Positions 33,844-42,020 of a stretch of 64,000 bases of DNA are shown piece after piece. The translations under genes and the position numbers were made by a program. Source of the DNA: Crocinitomicaceae bacterium (GTDB lineage Bacteria > Bacteroidota > Bacteroidia > Flavobacteriales_D > Crocinitomicaceae). The stretch is taken from assembly GCA_021325675.1 (NCBI GenBank), contig JAJTCM010000002.1, positions 650,209 through 714,208 on the forward strand, read 5' to 3'. The notes beneath the pieces were generated by a model that was given only the letters and a program-made list of their open reading frames with translations, had not been told where the DNA came from and ran no database searches. Each line of letters starts with the position of its first letter. Position 1 is the first letter of the stretch.

Positions 33844-36348
33844 TTGAAACATTTATTAACTACGTTACTCCTGTTTTCTGTTGTTCCTGCGCTTTTCGGG
33901 CAGGTGCTCCGCGGAAAAATTACGGATACCCACGGCATGGAAATCCCTTTCGCCAAAATCCGGGTGGAGAATACAGCTTACGGAACGGTGGCAAATGCAG
34001 TTGGCGCTTACCAGCTGGAGTTGAAGAAGGGAAAATACGTCCTCGTTTTTTCGGCTTTCGGATATGAAAACCACCAGGTGACGATAGAGATCAATGAAGA
34101 ATACACCGATTACCCTGTGGTTTTGCAGGAACCCCTCCAGCAGCTGGAAGAAGTTGTAGTTGTAAGCCAAACCAAGCGCGAGCGGGGCAAGGAAATCATG
34201 AAAGAAGCCATTGACCGCCGTTCGTACTTTGAGGACCTTTTATCGGAATACCGCTGCGACACGTATTGTTTTGGCGCTTTGGAAAAAGACAAGCTCGACA
34301 GTATCAACAAAGATTCAATCATCGGGCGGGAAAAGCTTAACCTCATCGAATGGCGTGCTTTTACGTCCTACAAAAAACCGGCAAAGTTCAAGGATGAGTT
34401 TTATGCCTACAATGATTTCACGGACCAGTTCCAGGAGCTGGGAGAAGTTACCGTAGGGATCAGCTACGATGGAAGCGAATCCAACCTGGCACCGGAAGGC
34501 GGCTTTGAAACCAACCCTTATTTGTTTGTTACGGGGATCAAAGACGCTCATTTTTCTATTTTTGATAATGCCATCGATGCACCCAAGCTGACCCAAAACC
34601 CGCTGATCTCACCCTTGGCCTTCAACGCCTTTTTTTACTACAGCTTTTACCTGGAAAATTCCTTTTCAGACAGCAGCGGCAATATCGTTTACGAAATTTC
34701 AATCAAACCGAAATTTTCCTACGAAGCTTTGTTTGACGGAACGATTTTCATCCGCGACGGCAGCTGGGAAGTGGTGTCTTACGATTTGGGGATCAACCCG
34801 GGCGTTTTGCTTTTTTTCAAAGACATCCGCATTATTTGCGATTACACAAAAATTGGTGAAAGGCTCGTCCCGAAACGCAAGGAATTCGTGTATGACATCA
34901 AAGAAGGAAAAACGATCATCAATGGCCTGATCCGGGTTTCGCACCAGGATTATGCGTTCAAAGTGGAAGACGACAAACCGGGCTACTGGCAGGAAACGGC
35001 TGTCTTTACGGATGATGCTTTCGACAAGGATTCAGCCTACTGGAACTCCAAACGGCCTTTTACGCTGAAAGACATTGAGAAAAAATTCATGCACGAGCAG
35101 GACAGCATCATCACTTACCACGAAAGCGAGGAATATCTGCGCCGGATGGATAGTATCCGCAACGATTTCCGCTGGTGGAGCATTTTTGTCGGGACGATCG
35201 GCCACGTAAATTCCTTCAAGAAATATGAATTCTATGTCGGTGGCCTGGTGCAGCAGGTTGTTCCTTTCGGGGTGGGCGGATATCGCCATCGCTTGCCGGT
35301 CACGTTTAAAAAAGAGTTCAAAAACGGCTGGAAGCTCTCACTTTCGCCCGAAATTGATTACGGTTTCCGGAACAAAGACCTGAAAGGCTCGTTTGACGGA
35401 TCGCTCATGTACAACCCGCTCAACTTTGCAACTCTGGGCTTCGTTATGGGGGATATGTACGATTTCATGACAAACAACCTCAACATTACACAAAGTCTAC
35501 TGCCCGTTTCCAACCGGGTGCGCAACCAAAAATTCGAAGTCAATTACGGACAGGAAATCATCAACGGACTATATGGAAAGCTCACCTTTCATTATTCCGA
35601 CCGCCAGTCGATTGAAAACATGGAATACCCGCCCTGGTGGGATACCCTGAAAATTTACTTTGCCCCGCCGCAGCCTTTCGAGCGCTATAAAATTTTTCTG
35701 ACAACGATCGACCTGGAATACCATTTCAAGCAAAAATACATGATCCGTAAAAACCGGAAAATTGTTTTTGGCTCGCCGTGGCCAACCTTATATTTCCAGT
35801 ACAAAAAAGCAACCCCGAATATTTTTAACTCCGAAGCGGCGTTTGATAAAGTCGAATTCCGTGTCCAGGACGAAATCAAGCTCAATTCCCTGGGTAACTC
35901 CGACCTGAAATTTGTGTCCGGGATTTACTTCAACAAACAGAATATCCGGCTGATTGAATACAAGTTTTTCAGGCAATCCGACCTGGGCTTTTTCTCCGAT
36001 CCAACGAATACGATGCAAATGCTGGACACTTTCCTGACAACGAATAATTCGTATCTCCAGTTTAATTTTATCCATCATTTTAATGGCTTTTTCCTGAATA
36101 AAATCTGGGGGATCAACCGTCTCAAGCTTGAGGAAACCATTGGCGGCGGATTTTTAAGCATTCCCGATGCGAACTTTACCCAGCTGGAGTTCTTCGCCGG
36201 GATCGAGCGCAAATGCCGGATCAAAAAGACCATTTTTAAACTCGGGACCTACGCCTGTATGCAGGGAAATACCTTTGACAAAACGGCGCTTCGCTTCAAA
36301 ATCGGGGTCAATTTCTACGATTCCTTCCTGGATAAGTGGGACTATTAA
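33844..36348 (+). CDS. DUF5686 / CarboxypepD-reg-like outer-membrane protein, paralogue
   Basis: 834 residues with a TTG start (MKHLLTTLLLFSVVPALFGQ is a clean signal peptide, and no ATG lies at a suitable point). The CarboxypepD-regulatory-like domain (about 23-97: LRGKITDTHGMEIPFAKIRV) is followed by the DUF5686 region and a predicted C-terminal barrel. It has the same domain order as the 820-residue protein at 29239-31701 but low identity by eye. Function is unknown. The TAA stop is the first three bases of a family-c repeat word, taatgtgctaat. Confidence 0.84.
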   Translation: MKHLLTTLLLFSVVPALFGQVLRGKITDTHGMEIPFAKIRVENTAYGTVANAVGAYQLELKKGKYVLVFSAFGYENHQVTIEINEEYTDYPVVLQEPLQQLEEVVVVSQTKRERGKEIMKEAIDRRSYFEDLLSEYRCDTYCFGALEKDKLDSINKDSIIGREKLNLIEWRAFTSYKKPAKFKDEFYAYNDFTDQFQELGEVTVGISYDGSESNLAPEGGFETNPYLFVTGIKDAHFSIFDNAIDAPKLTQNPLISPLAFNAFFYYSFYLENSFSDSSGNIVYEISIKPKFSYEALFDGTIFIRDGSWEVVSYDLGINPGVLLFFKDIRIICDYTKIGERLVPKRKEFVYDIKEGKTIINGLIRVSHQDYAFKVEDDKPGYWQETAVFTDDAFDKDSAYWNSKRPFTLKDIEKKFMHEQDSIITYHESEEYLRRMDSIRNDFRWWSIFVGTIGHVNSFKKYEFYVGGLVQQVVPFGVGGYRHRLPVTFKKEFKNGWKLSLSPEIDYGFRNKDLKGSFDGSLMYNPLNFATLGFVMGDMYDFMTNNLNITQSLLPVSNRVRNQKFEVNYGQEIINGLYGKLTFHYSDRQSIENMEYPPWWDTLKIYFAPPQPFERYKIFLTTIDLEYHFKQKYMIRKNRKIVFGSPWPTLYFQYKKATPNIFNSEAAFDKVEFRVQDEIKLNSLGNSDLKFVSGIYFNKQNIRLIEYKFFRQSDLGFFSDPTNTMQMLDTFLTTNNSYLQFNFIHHFNGFFLNKIWGINRLKLEETIGGGFLSIPDANFTQLEFFAGIERKCRIKKTIFKLGTYACMQGNTFDKTALRFKIGVNFYDSFLDKWDY

Positions 36349-36404
36349 TGTGCTAATAATTTAATATGCTGATATGATCCTAACCGTAGAATTAGCATAT
36401 TAGT
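36346..36404. repeat. Intergenic repeat family c with inverted arms between convergent genes
   Basis: taatgtgctaat at 36346-36357 starts with the stop codon of the DUF5686 gene. taatatgct (36362-36370) and agcatatta (36394-36402) are perfect 9-bp inverted arms. It could act as a bidirectional 3' hairpin, though no T-run follows. Confidence 0.5.
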
Positions 36405-37817
36405 TTACTCCACCACAGCCTTCAAATTAACAAACTGTGAGGTGCTTGTCCGGATTTTCACAACATAAACTCTCGGGTTCAATTGAGCTTCGCGGCAATC
36501 AATTGTTGTAGAAGTTGTGTTCAATCCCGTTTCTGAATATACAAGCATTCCAAGCGTATTATAAACCGCTATCTCCGACATGTTTTCCAGCGATCCGATC
36601 TTCAATTGGGAATTTGCGGATACCGGGTTTGGGATTACGGTAAAGCCGCCGTTTGTTCCAAGCTCGTTTAATCCGCCGGTTCCTGAAACGTCAAGCTGTC
36701 CGTTGCAGGTGGAGTTCTGGCTGCTGTTGAAAACTGTCAGGACGGGTTGGTAGCTCCCTGGATTTCCATACTGTTTCCACGCTTTGCGGCGGGTGATAGT
36801 GTGACCGTCTCCGGCAGCATAAGAAGCTGTGGTTGCGCCGATTGTTAAACAGGAGAAATGCGTAATGAACGGTGTCGCTCCGGCGTTGTCGCTGATGTAA
36901 AATTTGCAGTGCAGGGTATTGTGGTCGCTTACCCAGTTCCCGGAGGACATATTGTAACCATAGCGGTAAAAGCTGGAAGACGAATACCATTGAATGGAGC
37001 CGTCTACAATCGCCAGGTTATGGTTTCCGGAATTGCTGTTGAAGGTCGTGTAAGCCCAGTTCTGTGAATTGGGATTGTAAACTGCTCCGCCAACCGTCCC
37101 TGAATCGGAAATAAAGGCAATTATGCCATTCTGGTTAATCACGCTGTTCCCGGCATTTCCGTTGAAAGTAGTGTATTTCCAGCTATTTGCCCCCGGGTCG
37201 TAAACTGCGCCGCCAACCGTGCCCGATTCAGATACGAAGCTGATAATACCCTGCTCATTTTGAATGGTATTTCCCGAATTCCCGTTGAAGGTGGTGTATT
37301 TCCACTGGTGTTCTTCCCCGTCGTAAACTGCCCCGCCTACCGTTCCGGATTCCGAAACCCAGGCAATCGTCCCGTCGTTGTTGATAAAGCTGTTGCCGCT
37401 GTTGCCATTAAAGGTTGTATACTGCCAGTTCTCCTGGTAAGGGTCATACACGGCCCCTCCAACTGTCCCTGACGCCGAAACCCAGGCTACGACGCCATCA
37501 GCATTCGTTACTATATTCCCGGAATTGCTGTTGAAGCTTGTGTTTTTCCACTGATGCTGGTTGATGTCGTAAATGGCCGCACCTACTGTTGAGCCTGTCG
37601 TTACCCACGCAACGATCCCTTCACTGTTAAAATAATTCGCAACCCCGCTTTGGCTGGTGCTTTGGGTTTGATTGATAATGGGATCAAAAACGGACATCGT
37701 GATGCTGGAGCCATTTTGAACTACAGTAGCGCTGATTCCCCAGCCCCAGTTAGCATTCTGCGCGCGCGAATTACCGAAAACAAGCAGCAATGCCGCTAAT
37801 GAAATGATTTTATGCAT
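36405..37817 (-). CDS. T9SS-secreted protein with 41-residue repeats
   Basis: 470 residues. A signal peptide (1-19, ending SRAQ) is followed by five clear 41-residue repeats (about 70-275) with the core TVGGAVYDPxxxxWKYTTFN, then GNSGN and IAWVSESG; a degenerate copy precedes them. The repeats probably form a beta-propeller or solenoid. A Cys-containing middle region leads to a T9SS sorting tail (VIPNPVSANSQLKIGSLENM to the end). It is predicted to be surface-exposed or released; no enzymatic domain is recognisable. A -7 box lies 5 nt upstream of the ATG. Confidence 0.87.
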   Translation of the reverse strand: MHKIISLAALLLVFGNSRAQNANWGWGISATVVQNGSSITMSVFDPIINQTQSTSQSGVANYFNSEGIVAWVTTGSTVGAAIYDINQHQWKNTSFNSNSGNIVTNADGVVAWVSASGTVGGAVYDPYQENWQYTTFNGNSGNSFINNDGTIAWVSESGTVGGAVYDGEEHQWKYTTFNGNSGNTIQNEQGIISFVSESGTVGGAVYDPGANSWKYTTFNGNAGNSVINQNGIIAFISDSGTVGGAVYNPNSQNWAYTTFNSNSGNHNLAIVDGSIQWYSSSSFYRYGYNMSSGNWVSDHNTLHCKFYISDNAGATPFITHFSCLTIGATTASYAAGDGHTITRRKAWKQYGNPGSYQPVLTVFNSSQNSTCNGQLDVSGTGGLNELGTNGGFTVIPNPVSANSQLKIGSLENMSEIAVYNTLGMLVYSETGLNTTSTTIDCREAQLNPRVYVVKIRTSTSQFVNLKAVVE

Positions 37818-37822
37818 AGTAG

Positions 37823-37830
37823 CAAAGCTA
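37823..37830 (-). promoter_or_regulatory. -7 box of the T9SS 41-residue-repeat gene, leaderless-type
   Basis: TAGCTTTG on the minus strand, 5 nt before the ATG. Confidence 0.55.
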
Positions 37831-37923
37831 AGAAAAATTGTCCCGGTATTTATAGGGAGAGAATTGAAAATGTAAAATTGCGGGCAATAAATTTAAATGT
37901 GCAATTCATCACCCATCAAAGGA

Positions 37924-38796
37924 TCACCACACCGGGCAATCGTTGCAGCCGTTTCCGGGCTTGAAATAATAGAAAAACCCGAGTGTGATGCTGCGCTGTC
38001 CATACCAGAAGCGGTGTTTTGCCCAGCTATCGGGGTTATTGGCAGCGGTCTGCACTTTGAATTGGTTGATGGAGCCGCCCGTAAGCTGTCCCTGCAGGTA
38101 AATGTGGCGGAAAAACTCGAGTCTCGCCGAAGCAAAAGCCGCTAAGCCGTAACCGGACAAAGAATGTTTATTTTCATTCAATGTGCCGGCAAAAAGAAAG
38201 GTGTTATTCGACAGGATCGCGCCGAGTGACAAGCCGTAGCTCGTACTGAAAGCCGCCATTTTATTACGGGATTGGTACAGTTTGTCTGTCCGCTGAATGC
38301 TGGCGTGCAGGAAATTCATGCCTTGGTTGGCGTAGTGAAAATCGCTGCGGTTGGTGATAATTTCCTCGTTATTTTGCGTTCCGCGCCAGGGAGTGCTGAG
38401 CGTTGTGTCTATCTTTCCGTCCAGCAAAACCTGGTTCCCGTCATTGAAAATATAATTGAAACGGGTGTAACCGAGTGAAACGGCGTATTTGTTCCGAAAA
38501 TAATAACCGGCTTTGAAATCAAACTGTGTCTTGAACATCGTTTCCGCCGCAAAATGATCCCCAAGCGGTAATTTTTGATCCCTTGCCGTGGAATTAAATA
38601 ACGTAAAATCATAGGTCTTGTCCCGGAACCGGATATCACTTTCCGTATAATACGAACGGTTGTAACCCCAGCCGAGCCAGAAAGTTCCGCGCGCATTGGA
38701 AATTTTTTTCACGCCGTTAAACAAGCGCTGTGCATTCAGTTGCTGGCTGAAGGAACACAAAGCGAGCAGGAGAAGCAAGAGCCCGGATTTTTTCAT
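37924..38796 (-). CDS. Putative outer-membrane beta-barrel protein, unrecognised
   Basis: 290 residues. A signal peptide (MKKSGLLLLLLALCSFSQQL) precedes a mature protein of alternating aromatic strands (FWLGWGYNRSYYTESDIRF, YYFRNKYAVSLGYTRFNYIF, ITLGFFYYFKPG), which suggests a small porin-like barrel. The extreme C-terminus NGCNDCPVW carries two Cys near the end, unlike a standard barrel-ending Phe. I do not recognise a family. It is a stand-alone minus-strand gene upstream of the T9SS repeat gene; I saw no shared promoter. Confidence 0.6.
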   Translation of the reverse strand: MKKSGLLLLLLALCSFSQQLNAQRLFNGVKKISNARGTFWLGWGYNRSYYTESDIRFRDKTYDFTLFNSTARDQKLPLGDHFAAETMFKTQFDFKAGYYFRNKYAVSLGYTRFNYIFNDGNQVLLDGKIDTTLSTPWRGTQNNEEIITNRSDFHYANQGMNFLHASIQRTDKLYQSRNKMAAFSTSYGLSLGAILSNNTFLFAGTLNENKHSLSGYGLAAFASARLEFFRHIYLQGQLTGGSINQFKVQTAANNPDSWAKHRFWYGQRSITLGFFYYFKPGNGCNDCPVW

Positions 38797-38849
38797 GTTT
38801 TTTGAGTATGCTGTCTACAGAAACGTAAAATTCGCTGTTGAGTTACATC

Positions 38850-39776
38850 TTAGCTCATTTTTAAGAAAGCTACTTCTTTTTCCGTTAAATGTCTGAAAAA
38901 GCCACGCGGCAGATCTTTTTTGGTCAGGCCTGCGAATTTCACACGATCAAGCTTCACCACTTCGTAGCCCAGGGCTTCGAATAAGCGGCGCACAACCCTG
39001 TTTTTTCCTGAATGCAGCTCAACGCCAACTTCACGGGAGCTCCCGCCGTCAACATAAACCGCGTCATCGCAGACAACTTTTCCGTCATCGAGGTAAATCC
39101 CTGATTTCAGCTTGAGTAAATCTTCTGTTGTCACCGGCTTATCTGCCTCAACGTGATAGATTTTGCTGGCTTTGTAACGCGGGTGCGTCAGTTTTTTTGC
39201 CAAATCGCCGTCGTTGGTAAACAGCAAAAGCCCTGTCGTGTCGCGGTCAAGCCTTCCCACCGGGTAAACACGTTCCTTGCACGCTTTTTCCACCAGTGTC
39301 ATAACGGTTTTACGTCCCATCGGGTCGTCCATCGTAGTAATAAAGCCTTTCGGCTTGTTCAGCAAAACATAGCGCTTTTTCTCTGCGTTGATTGTTTCAC
39401 CGTCATATTTTACGCTGTCTCCCGGCTTGATCTTATAGCCCAGCTCAGTTACGATCACATCATTTACGGCAATCACACCGGACTGGATCAGTACATCGGC
39501 TTCCCTGCGGGAGGCAACACCGGCATTCGATAAAAATTTATTGAGACGGATTTCATTTTCGTTGAAAGTCGGCATCGGATCGCCTTTTTTCACCCTTTCC
39601 TTGAAATCGTTATACTTGCGCTTGTCTTTGTCCTTCACTTCCTTAGCCGGAGCGGCGCTTGTTTTTTTGGAAGTCGTTTTAGACGTTGTTTTGGATTTTG
39701 GTCCGGCCTTCTGGCCTGTTTTCGGAGCGGCAGAACGCCTTCCTCCTGTTGTTTTTCTTGTGTTCATCCCGAGCAT
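38850..39776 (-). CDS. rluB: 23S rRNA pseudouridine synthase, RluB/RsuA family
   Basis: 308 residues. A 70-residue N-terminal extension rich in Lys, Thr and Ala (KSKTTSKTTSKKTSAAPAKE) is followed by an S4 RNA-binding domain (about 76-115, IRLNKFLSNAGVASRREAD) and the catalytic domain, with Asp177 in GRLDRDTTGLLLFTND. It isomerises a uridine in 23S rRNA. The exact position is inferred only from similarity to RluB; RluE- or RluF-type activity is possible. The ATG at 39767, three codons later, is an alternative start. Confidence 0.88.
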   Translation of the reverse strand: MLGMNTRKTTGGRRSAAPKTGQKAGPKSKTTSKTTSKKTSAAPAKEVKDKDKRKYNDFKERVKKGDPMPTFNENEIRLNKFLSNAGVASRREADVLIQSGVIAVNDVIVTELGYKIKPGDSVKYDGETINAEKKRYVLLNKPKGFITTMDDPMGRKTVMTLVEKACKERVYPVGRLDRDTTGLLLFTNDGDLAKKLTHPRYKASKIYHVEADKPVTTEDLLKLKSGIYLDDGKVVCDDAVYVDGGSSREVGVELHSGKNRVVRRLFEALGYEVVKLDRVKFAGLTKKDLPRGFFRHLTEKEVAFLKMS

Positions 39777-39784
39777 AATTTGTA

Positions 39785-39792
39785 CAAAGATA
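39785..39792 (-). promoter_or_regulatory. -7 promoter box for rluB
   Basis: TATCTTTG on the minus strand, 8 nt before the ATG at 39776. Confidence 0.55.
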
Positions 39793-39802
39793 CGACATTT
39801 GG

Positions 39803-39837
39803 ATGAAAAATGGAAAATTTAGAATGGAAAATGTTGG
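39803..39837. repeat. Intergenic repeat family b copy
   Basis: gatgaaaaatggaaaattta followed by gaatggaaaatgttgg resembles the family-b copies at 22451 and 29158. It is followed immediately by a family-a copy in the same gap. Confidence 0.4.
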
Positions 39838-39842
39838 AGATC

Positions 39843-39917
39843 AGGACGGGACAATAGACGGGAGACGTAAGATATCAGACTAAACCATGTCTTCTGTCTT
39901 TGGTATTCTATCTATTG
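39843..39917. repeat. Intergenic repeat family a, inverted pair overlapping the ribE stop
   Basis: Left arm ggacaatagacgggagacgt; right arm ggtattctatctattgtctc. The right arm encodes the last residues (Arg-Gln) and TAG stop of RibE. An imperfect hairpin would form at the 3' end of the ribE mRNA. Confidence 0.5.
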
Positions 39918-40493
39918 TCTCACATACAGCTTCGCCACGTATTTCCCGATGATATCAAACTCGAGGTTCACCGTATCGCCGGCTTTCAACGTATGGAAAT
40001 TCGTGTGTTCGTAGGTATAGGGAATGATGCAGACAGAAAAGCTTTTCTCGCGGGAATCAACGACGGTCAGGCTCACGCCGTTCACGGTGATTGAACCTTT
40101 TTCAACGGTCACAAAATCCGGATCGTAGGTAAACGTGTATTTCCAGCTGCCGTTCTGATCTTCAACAGCGCTGCATTTTGCTGTAGTGTCTACGTGTCCC
40201 TGCACGATATGCCCGTCGAGCCGGCCGTTCATCAGCATGCAGCGTTCGAGGTTCACCTTGCTGCCCGTTTCCCAGTTGCCAAGGTTCGTTTTATCCAGGG
40301 TTTCGCGAATTGCTGTCACCACGTATTCATCGCCGGAGATATCCACTACCGTAAGACAAACGCCGTTGTGCGCCACGCTCTGGTCGATTTTGAGCTCGCC
40401 GGTAAAGCCCGAACGAATGCGGAAATGAATATTGTCCTGCTCGTGCTCAATTGCTGTAACCGTGCCCAGCGTTTCGATAATACCTGTAAACAT
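39912..40493 (-). CDS. ribE: Riboflavin synthase alpha chain
   Basis: 193 residues. It dismutates two 6,7-dimethyl-8-ribityllumazine molecules to riboflavin. Two lumazine-binding repeats are visible: the first begins MFTGIIETLG and has AHNGVCLTVVD; the second has VNGVSLTVVD. The length fits a homotrimer-type enzyme. No FMN riboswitch precedes it, because the -7 box ends 4 nt before the ATG. Its last codons lie in a family-a repeat. Other rib genes are not nearby. Confidence 0.95.
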   Translation of the reverse strand: MFTGIIETLGTVTAIEHEQDNIHFRIRSGFTGELKIDQSVAHNGVCLTVVDISGDEYVVTAIRETLDKTNLGNWETGSKVNLERCMLMNGRLDGHIVQGHVDTTAKCSAVEDQNGSWKYTFTYDPDFVTVEKGSITVNGVSLTVVDSREKSFSVCIIPYTYEHTNFHTLKAGDTVNLEFDIIGKYVAKLYVRQ

Positions 40494-40497
40494 GCTG

Positions 40498-40505
40498 CAA
40501 ATTTA
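40498..40505 (-). promoter_or_regulatory. -7 box of ribE, leaderless-type
   Basis: TAAATTTG on the minus strand, 4 nt before the ATG. It overlaps the first base pairs of a family-c repeat. Confidence 0.6.
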
Positions 40506-40541
40506 ATGTGCTAATGGAATAATGTGCTAATGTGCTGATTA
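40504..40541. repeat. Intergenic repeat family c, tandem copies
   Basis: Two exact copies of taatgtgctaat (40504-40515 and 40520-40531) and a third with one change (taatgtgctgat, 40528-40539). They lie directly upstream of the ribE promoter. Confidence 0.6.
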
Positions 40542-40561
40542 TTTTTTTGCGCTATCTACGC

Positions 40562-40585
40562 AAAAAATCTGTGTGCATCTGCGGG
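40562..40585 (+). repeat. Intergenic repeat family d copy
   Basis: aaaaaatctgtgtgcatctg followed by cggg matches the 48448 copy at 21 of 24 positions. It ends 17 nt from the stop of the HU/SPOR gene, so it lies in that gene's 3' untranslated region. Confidence 0.6.
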
Positions 40586-40602
40586 AGAGATTATGGGAAA
40601 AA

Positions 40603-41868
40603 CTACTTCAGGATCCAGGAAGCAACCCCGCTTTGCTGCAGGCGGCCCACGATTTCATTCGCTTCGGAATTGGAATCCGATGCACCCGCGATTACGCGCA
40701 CAAGGCCGTTTGTGTCTTCCATTGTGAAAGCCGAAAAACCTTTGGAGGTCAGCTCATTGACAAGCGTAGCGGCATTATTTTCGTTGCTGAAGCTTCCCGC
40801 AACAACTTTGAATTTACCGTTGGAACGGCTTGCTTTTTTGGCTTGAATAACTGTCTTTTCAACCGCTGGCTTGCTGTATTCTATAGTAGAAGCGTTTTCT
40901 GAAACCGTATTTTGTTCCGGGCTTTTCGTTTCTTCTTCCCTGATCCGGATATAAAACAAATCGCTGCCCTCACCTTCGTTTTCAAATTCCAGCGGGAATA
41001 CGGAAACATCAGCCGGTAAATCACTGATAATCGTCTCCAGGGACCTCATCTGCGGAATAAGCGGAAGCTTGCCGAATTTCTGCTGAACATAAGTGCCCTC
41101 CACTTGCCGGTGAAAAGGATTAAAATCATGGAAAGAGAACATACCGGATTCGAGTACGTCGGTTTTCATCGGGATCCAGACAGAATAAAAAGCGATCGGC
41201 AGCAGGCAGGCTGCAGCAACGTAACGGGTGATCCTGCGCCTGGAGGTTTTGATATTTATAATTGGGGTTTCTCGTTGAGACGAAACATGTTTTGTCTCAG
41301 CTGCGGCCAATTTCTCTTTTTTCGTATTTACCGGGATCAGCGTAATCACCGGCGTATCTTCGGTTTTCTCAACTAACGGGGCGATAATTGCCGGTTCGAT
41401 CATTACCTGTGGCGCTGCTTTCAGCGGTTTTGTCTCGTCAGCTTCGATTTTCTGCTCGGAAACAAACTGTACCTGCCCCATCCCGAAAGATTGCAGCAGG
41501 AGATTGAAAAAACGGTCCTGCTCAAAGCGGATGTTTTTTTCGCTGTCGAAGTACAGGAAGCCAACTTTGTCAAAAATAATGCGCTTGCCCGCGTTCAGCT
41601 CATCAAACCAGTGTTTCACCAGCCCGTCGATTTGTTCCGAAGCTAAATCATAGCTGCAGGCATTTTTGGCCGCAAAGGCGGAAATCAGTAAACCGTCGCT
41701 GTTCGTCAATTGCTTGTTGAAAAGGATCGATTTTTTGGGAGCCTGGATGCGGCCGTTCCGGAGATCAAGGGAAGCCGGGAGCTGGGTAGCGATAAAACCA
41801 CCAAACTTCGGGACCACAACACAGTTGTTCCTCAAAAGTAATTCTCCGATAAGCGCGTCAAGCTGCAT
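40603..41868 (-). CDS. HU-like (CCDC81-type) domain protein with C-terminal SPOR domain
   Basis: 421 residues. Residues 1-65 and 66-130 resemble the two prokaryotic HU-like domains of the CCDC81 family (MQLDALIGELLLRNNCVVVP, KFGGFIATQLPAS; then IIFDKVGFLYFDSEKNIRF). A linker leads to one membrane helix (about 215-233, YVAAACLLPIAFYSVWIP) and a periplasmic region ending in a SPOR domain (about 345-421, FKVVAGSFSNENNAATLVNE), which binds denuded peptidoglycan at division sites. The cytoplasmic HU-like part might touch DNA or a protein partner (inference). The -7 box is 4 nt before the ATG. Confidence 0.88.
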   Translation of the reverse strand: MQLDALIGELLLRNNCVVVPKFGGFIATQLPASLDLRNGRIQAPKKSILFNKQLTNSDGLLISAFAAKNACSYDLASEQIDGLVKHWFDELNAGKRIIFDKVGFLYFDSEKNIRFEQDRFFNLLLQSFGMGQVQFVSEQKIEADETKPLKAAPQVMIEPAIIAPLVEKTEDTPVITLIPVNTKKEKLAAAETKHVSSQRETPIINIKTSRRRITRYVAAACLLPIAFYSVWIPMKTDVLESGMFSFHDFNPFHRQVEGTYVQQKFGKLPLIPQMRSLETIISDLPADVSVFPLEFENEGEGSDLFYIRIREEETKSPEQNTVSENASTIEYSKPAVEKTVIQAKKASRSNGKFKVVAGSFSNENNAATLVNELTSKGFSAFTMEDTNGLVRVIAGASDSNSEANEIVGRLQQSGVASWILK

Positions 41869-41872
41869 GGTG

Positions 41873-41880
41873 CAAATATA
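41873..41880 (-). promoter_or_regulatory. -7 box of the HU/SPOR gene, leaderless-type
   Basis: TATATTTG on the minus strand with 4 nt to the ATG. tcaa at 41902 hints at a weak -33 element. Confidence 0.6.
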
Positions 41881-41911
41881 CGTGTTAAAATGAAAAAAGT
41901 TTCAATTTTTT

Positions 41912-41934
41912 CCCGCAGAATCCGCAGATTTTTT
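41912..41934 (-). repeat. Intergenic repeat family d copy
   Basis: On the minus strand it reads AAAAAATCTGCGGATTCTGC followed by GGG, the same element as at 40562 and 48448 in opposite orientation. It lies between the recQ stop and the HU/SPOR promoter. Confidence 0.55.
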
Positions 41935-42020
41935 GGAATGCTATGTTCACGCTGCACCTATGCCGAAGCTCTTCCCCTGCGCAAAGCTTTGGCAGAGCAA
42001 GGTCAGCGCAAACAATGAAT

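Noticed and set aside
37000..37620. Possible CRISPR or satellite array
   Set aside because: The 123-bp periodicity is coding (41-residue protein repeats), with no short palindromic repeat.
40494..40602. FMN riboswitch upstream of ribE
   Set aside because: Promoter box 4 nt before the ATG; the region holds family-c and family-d repeats instead.
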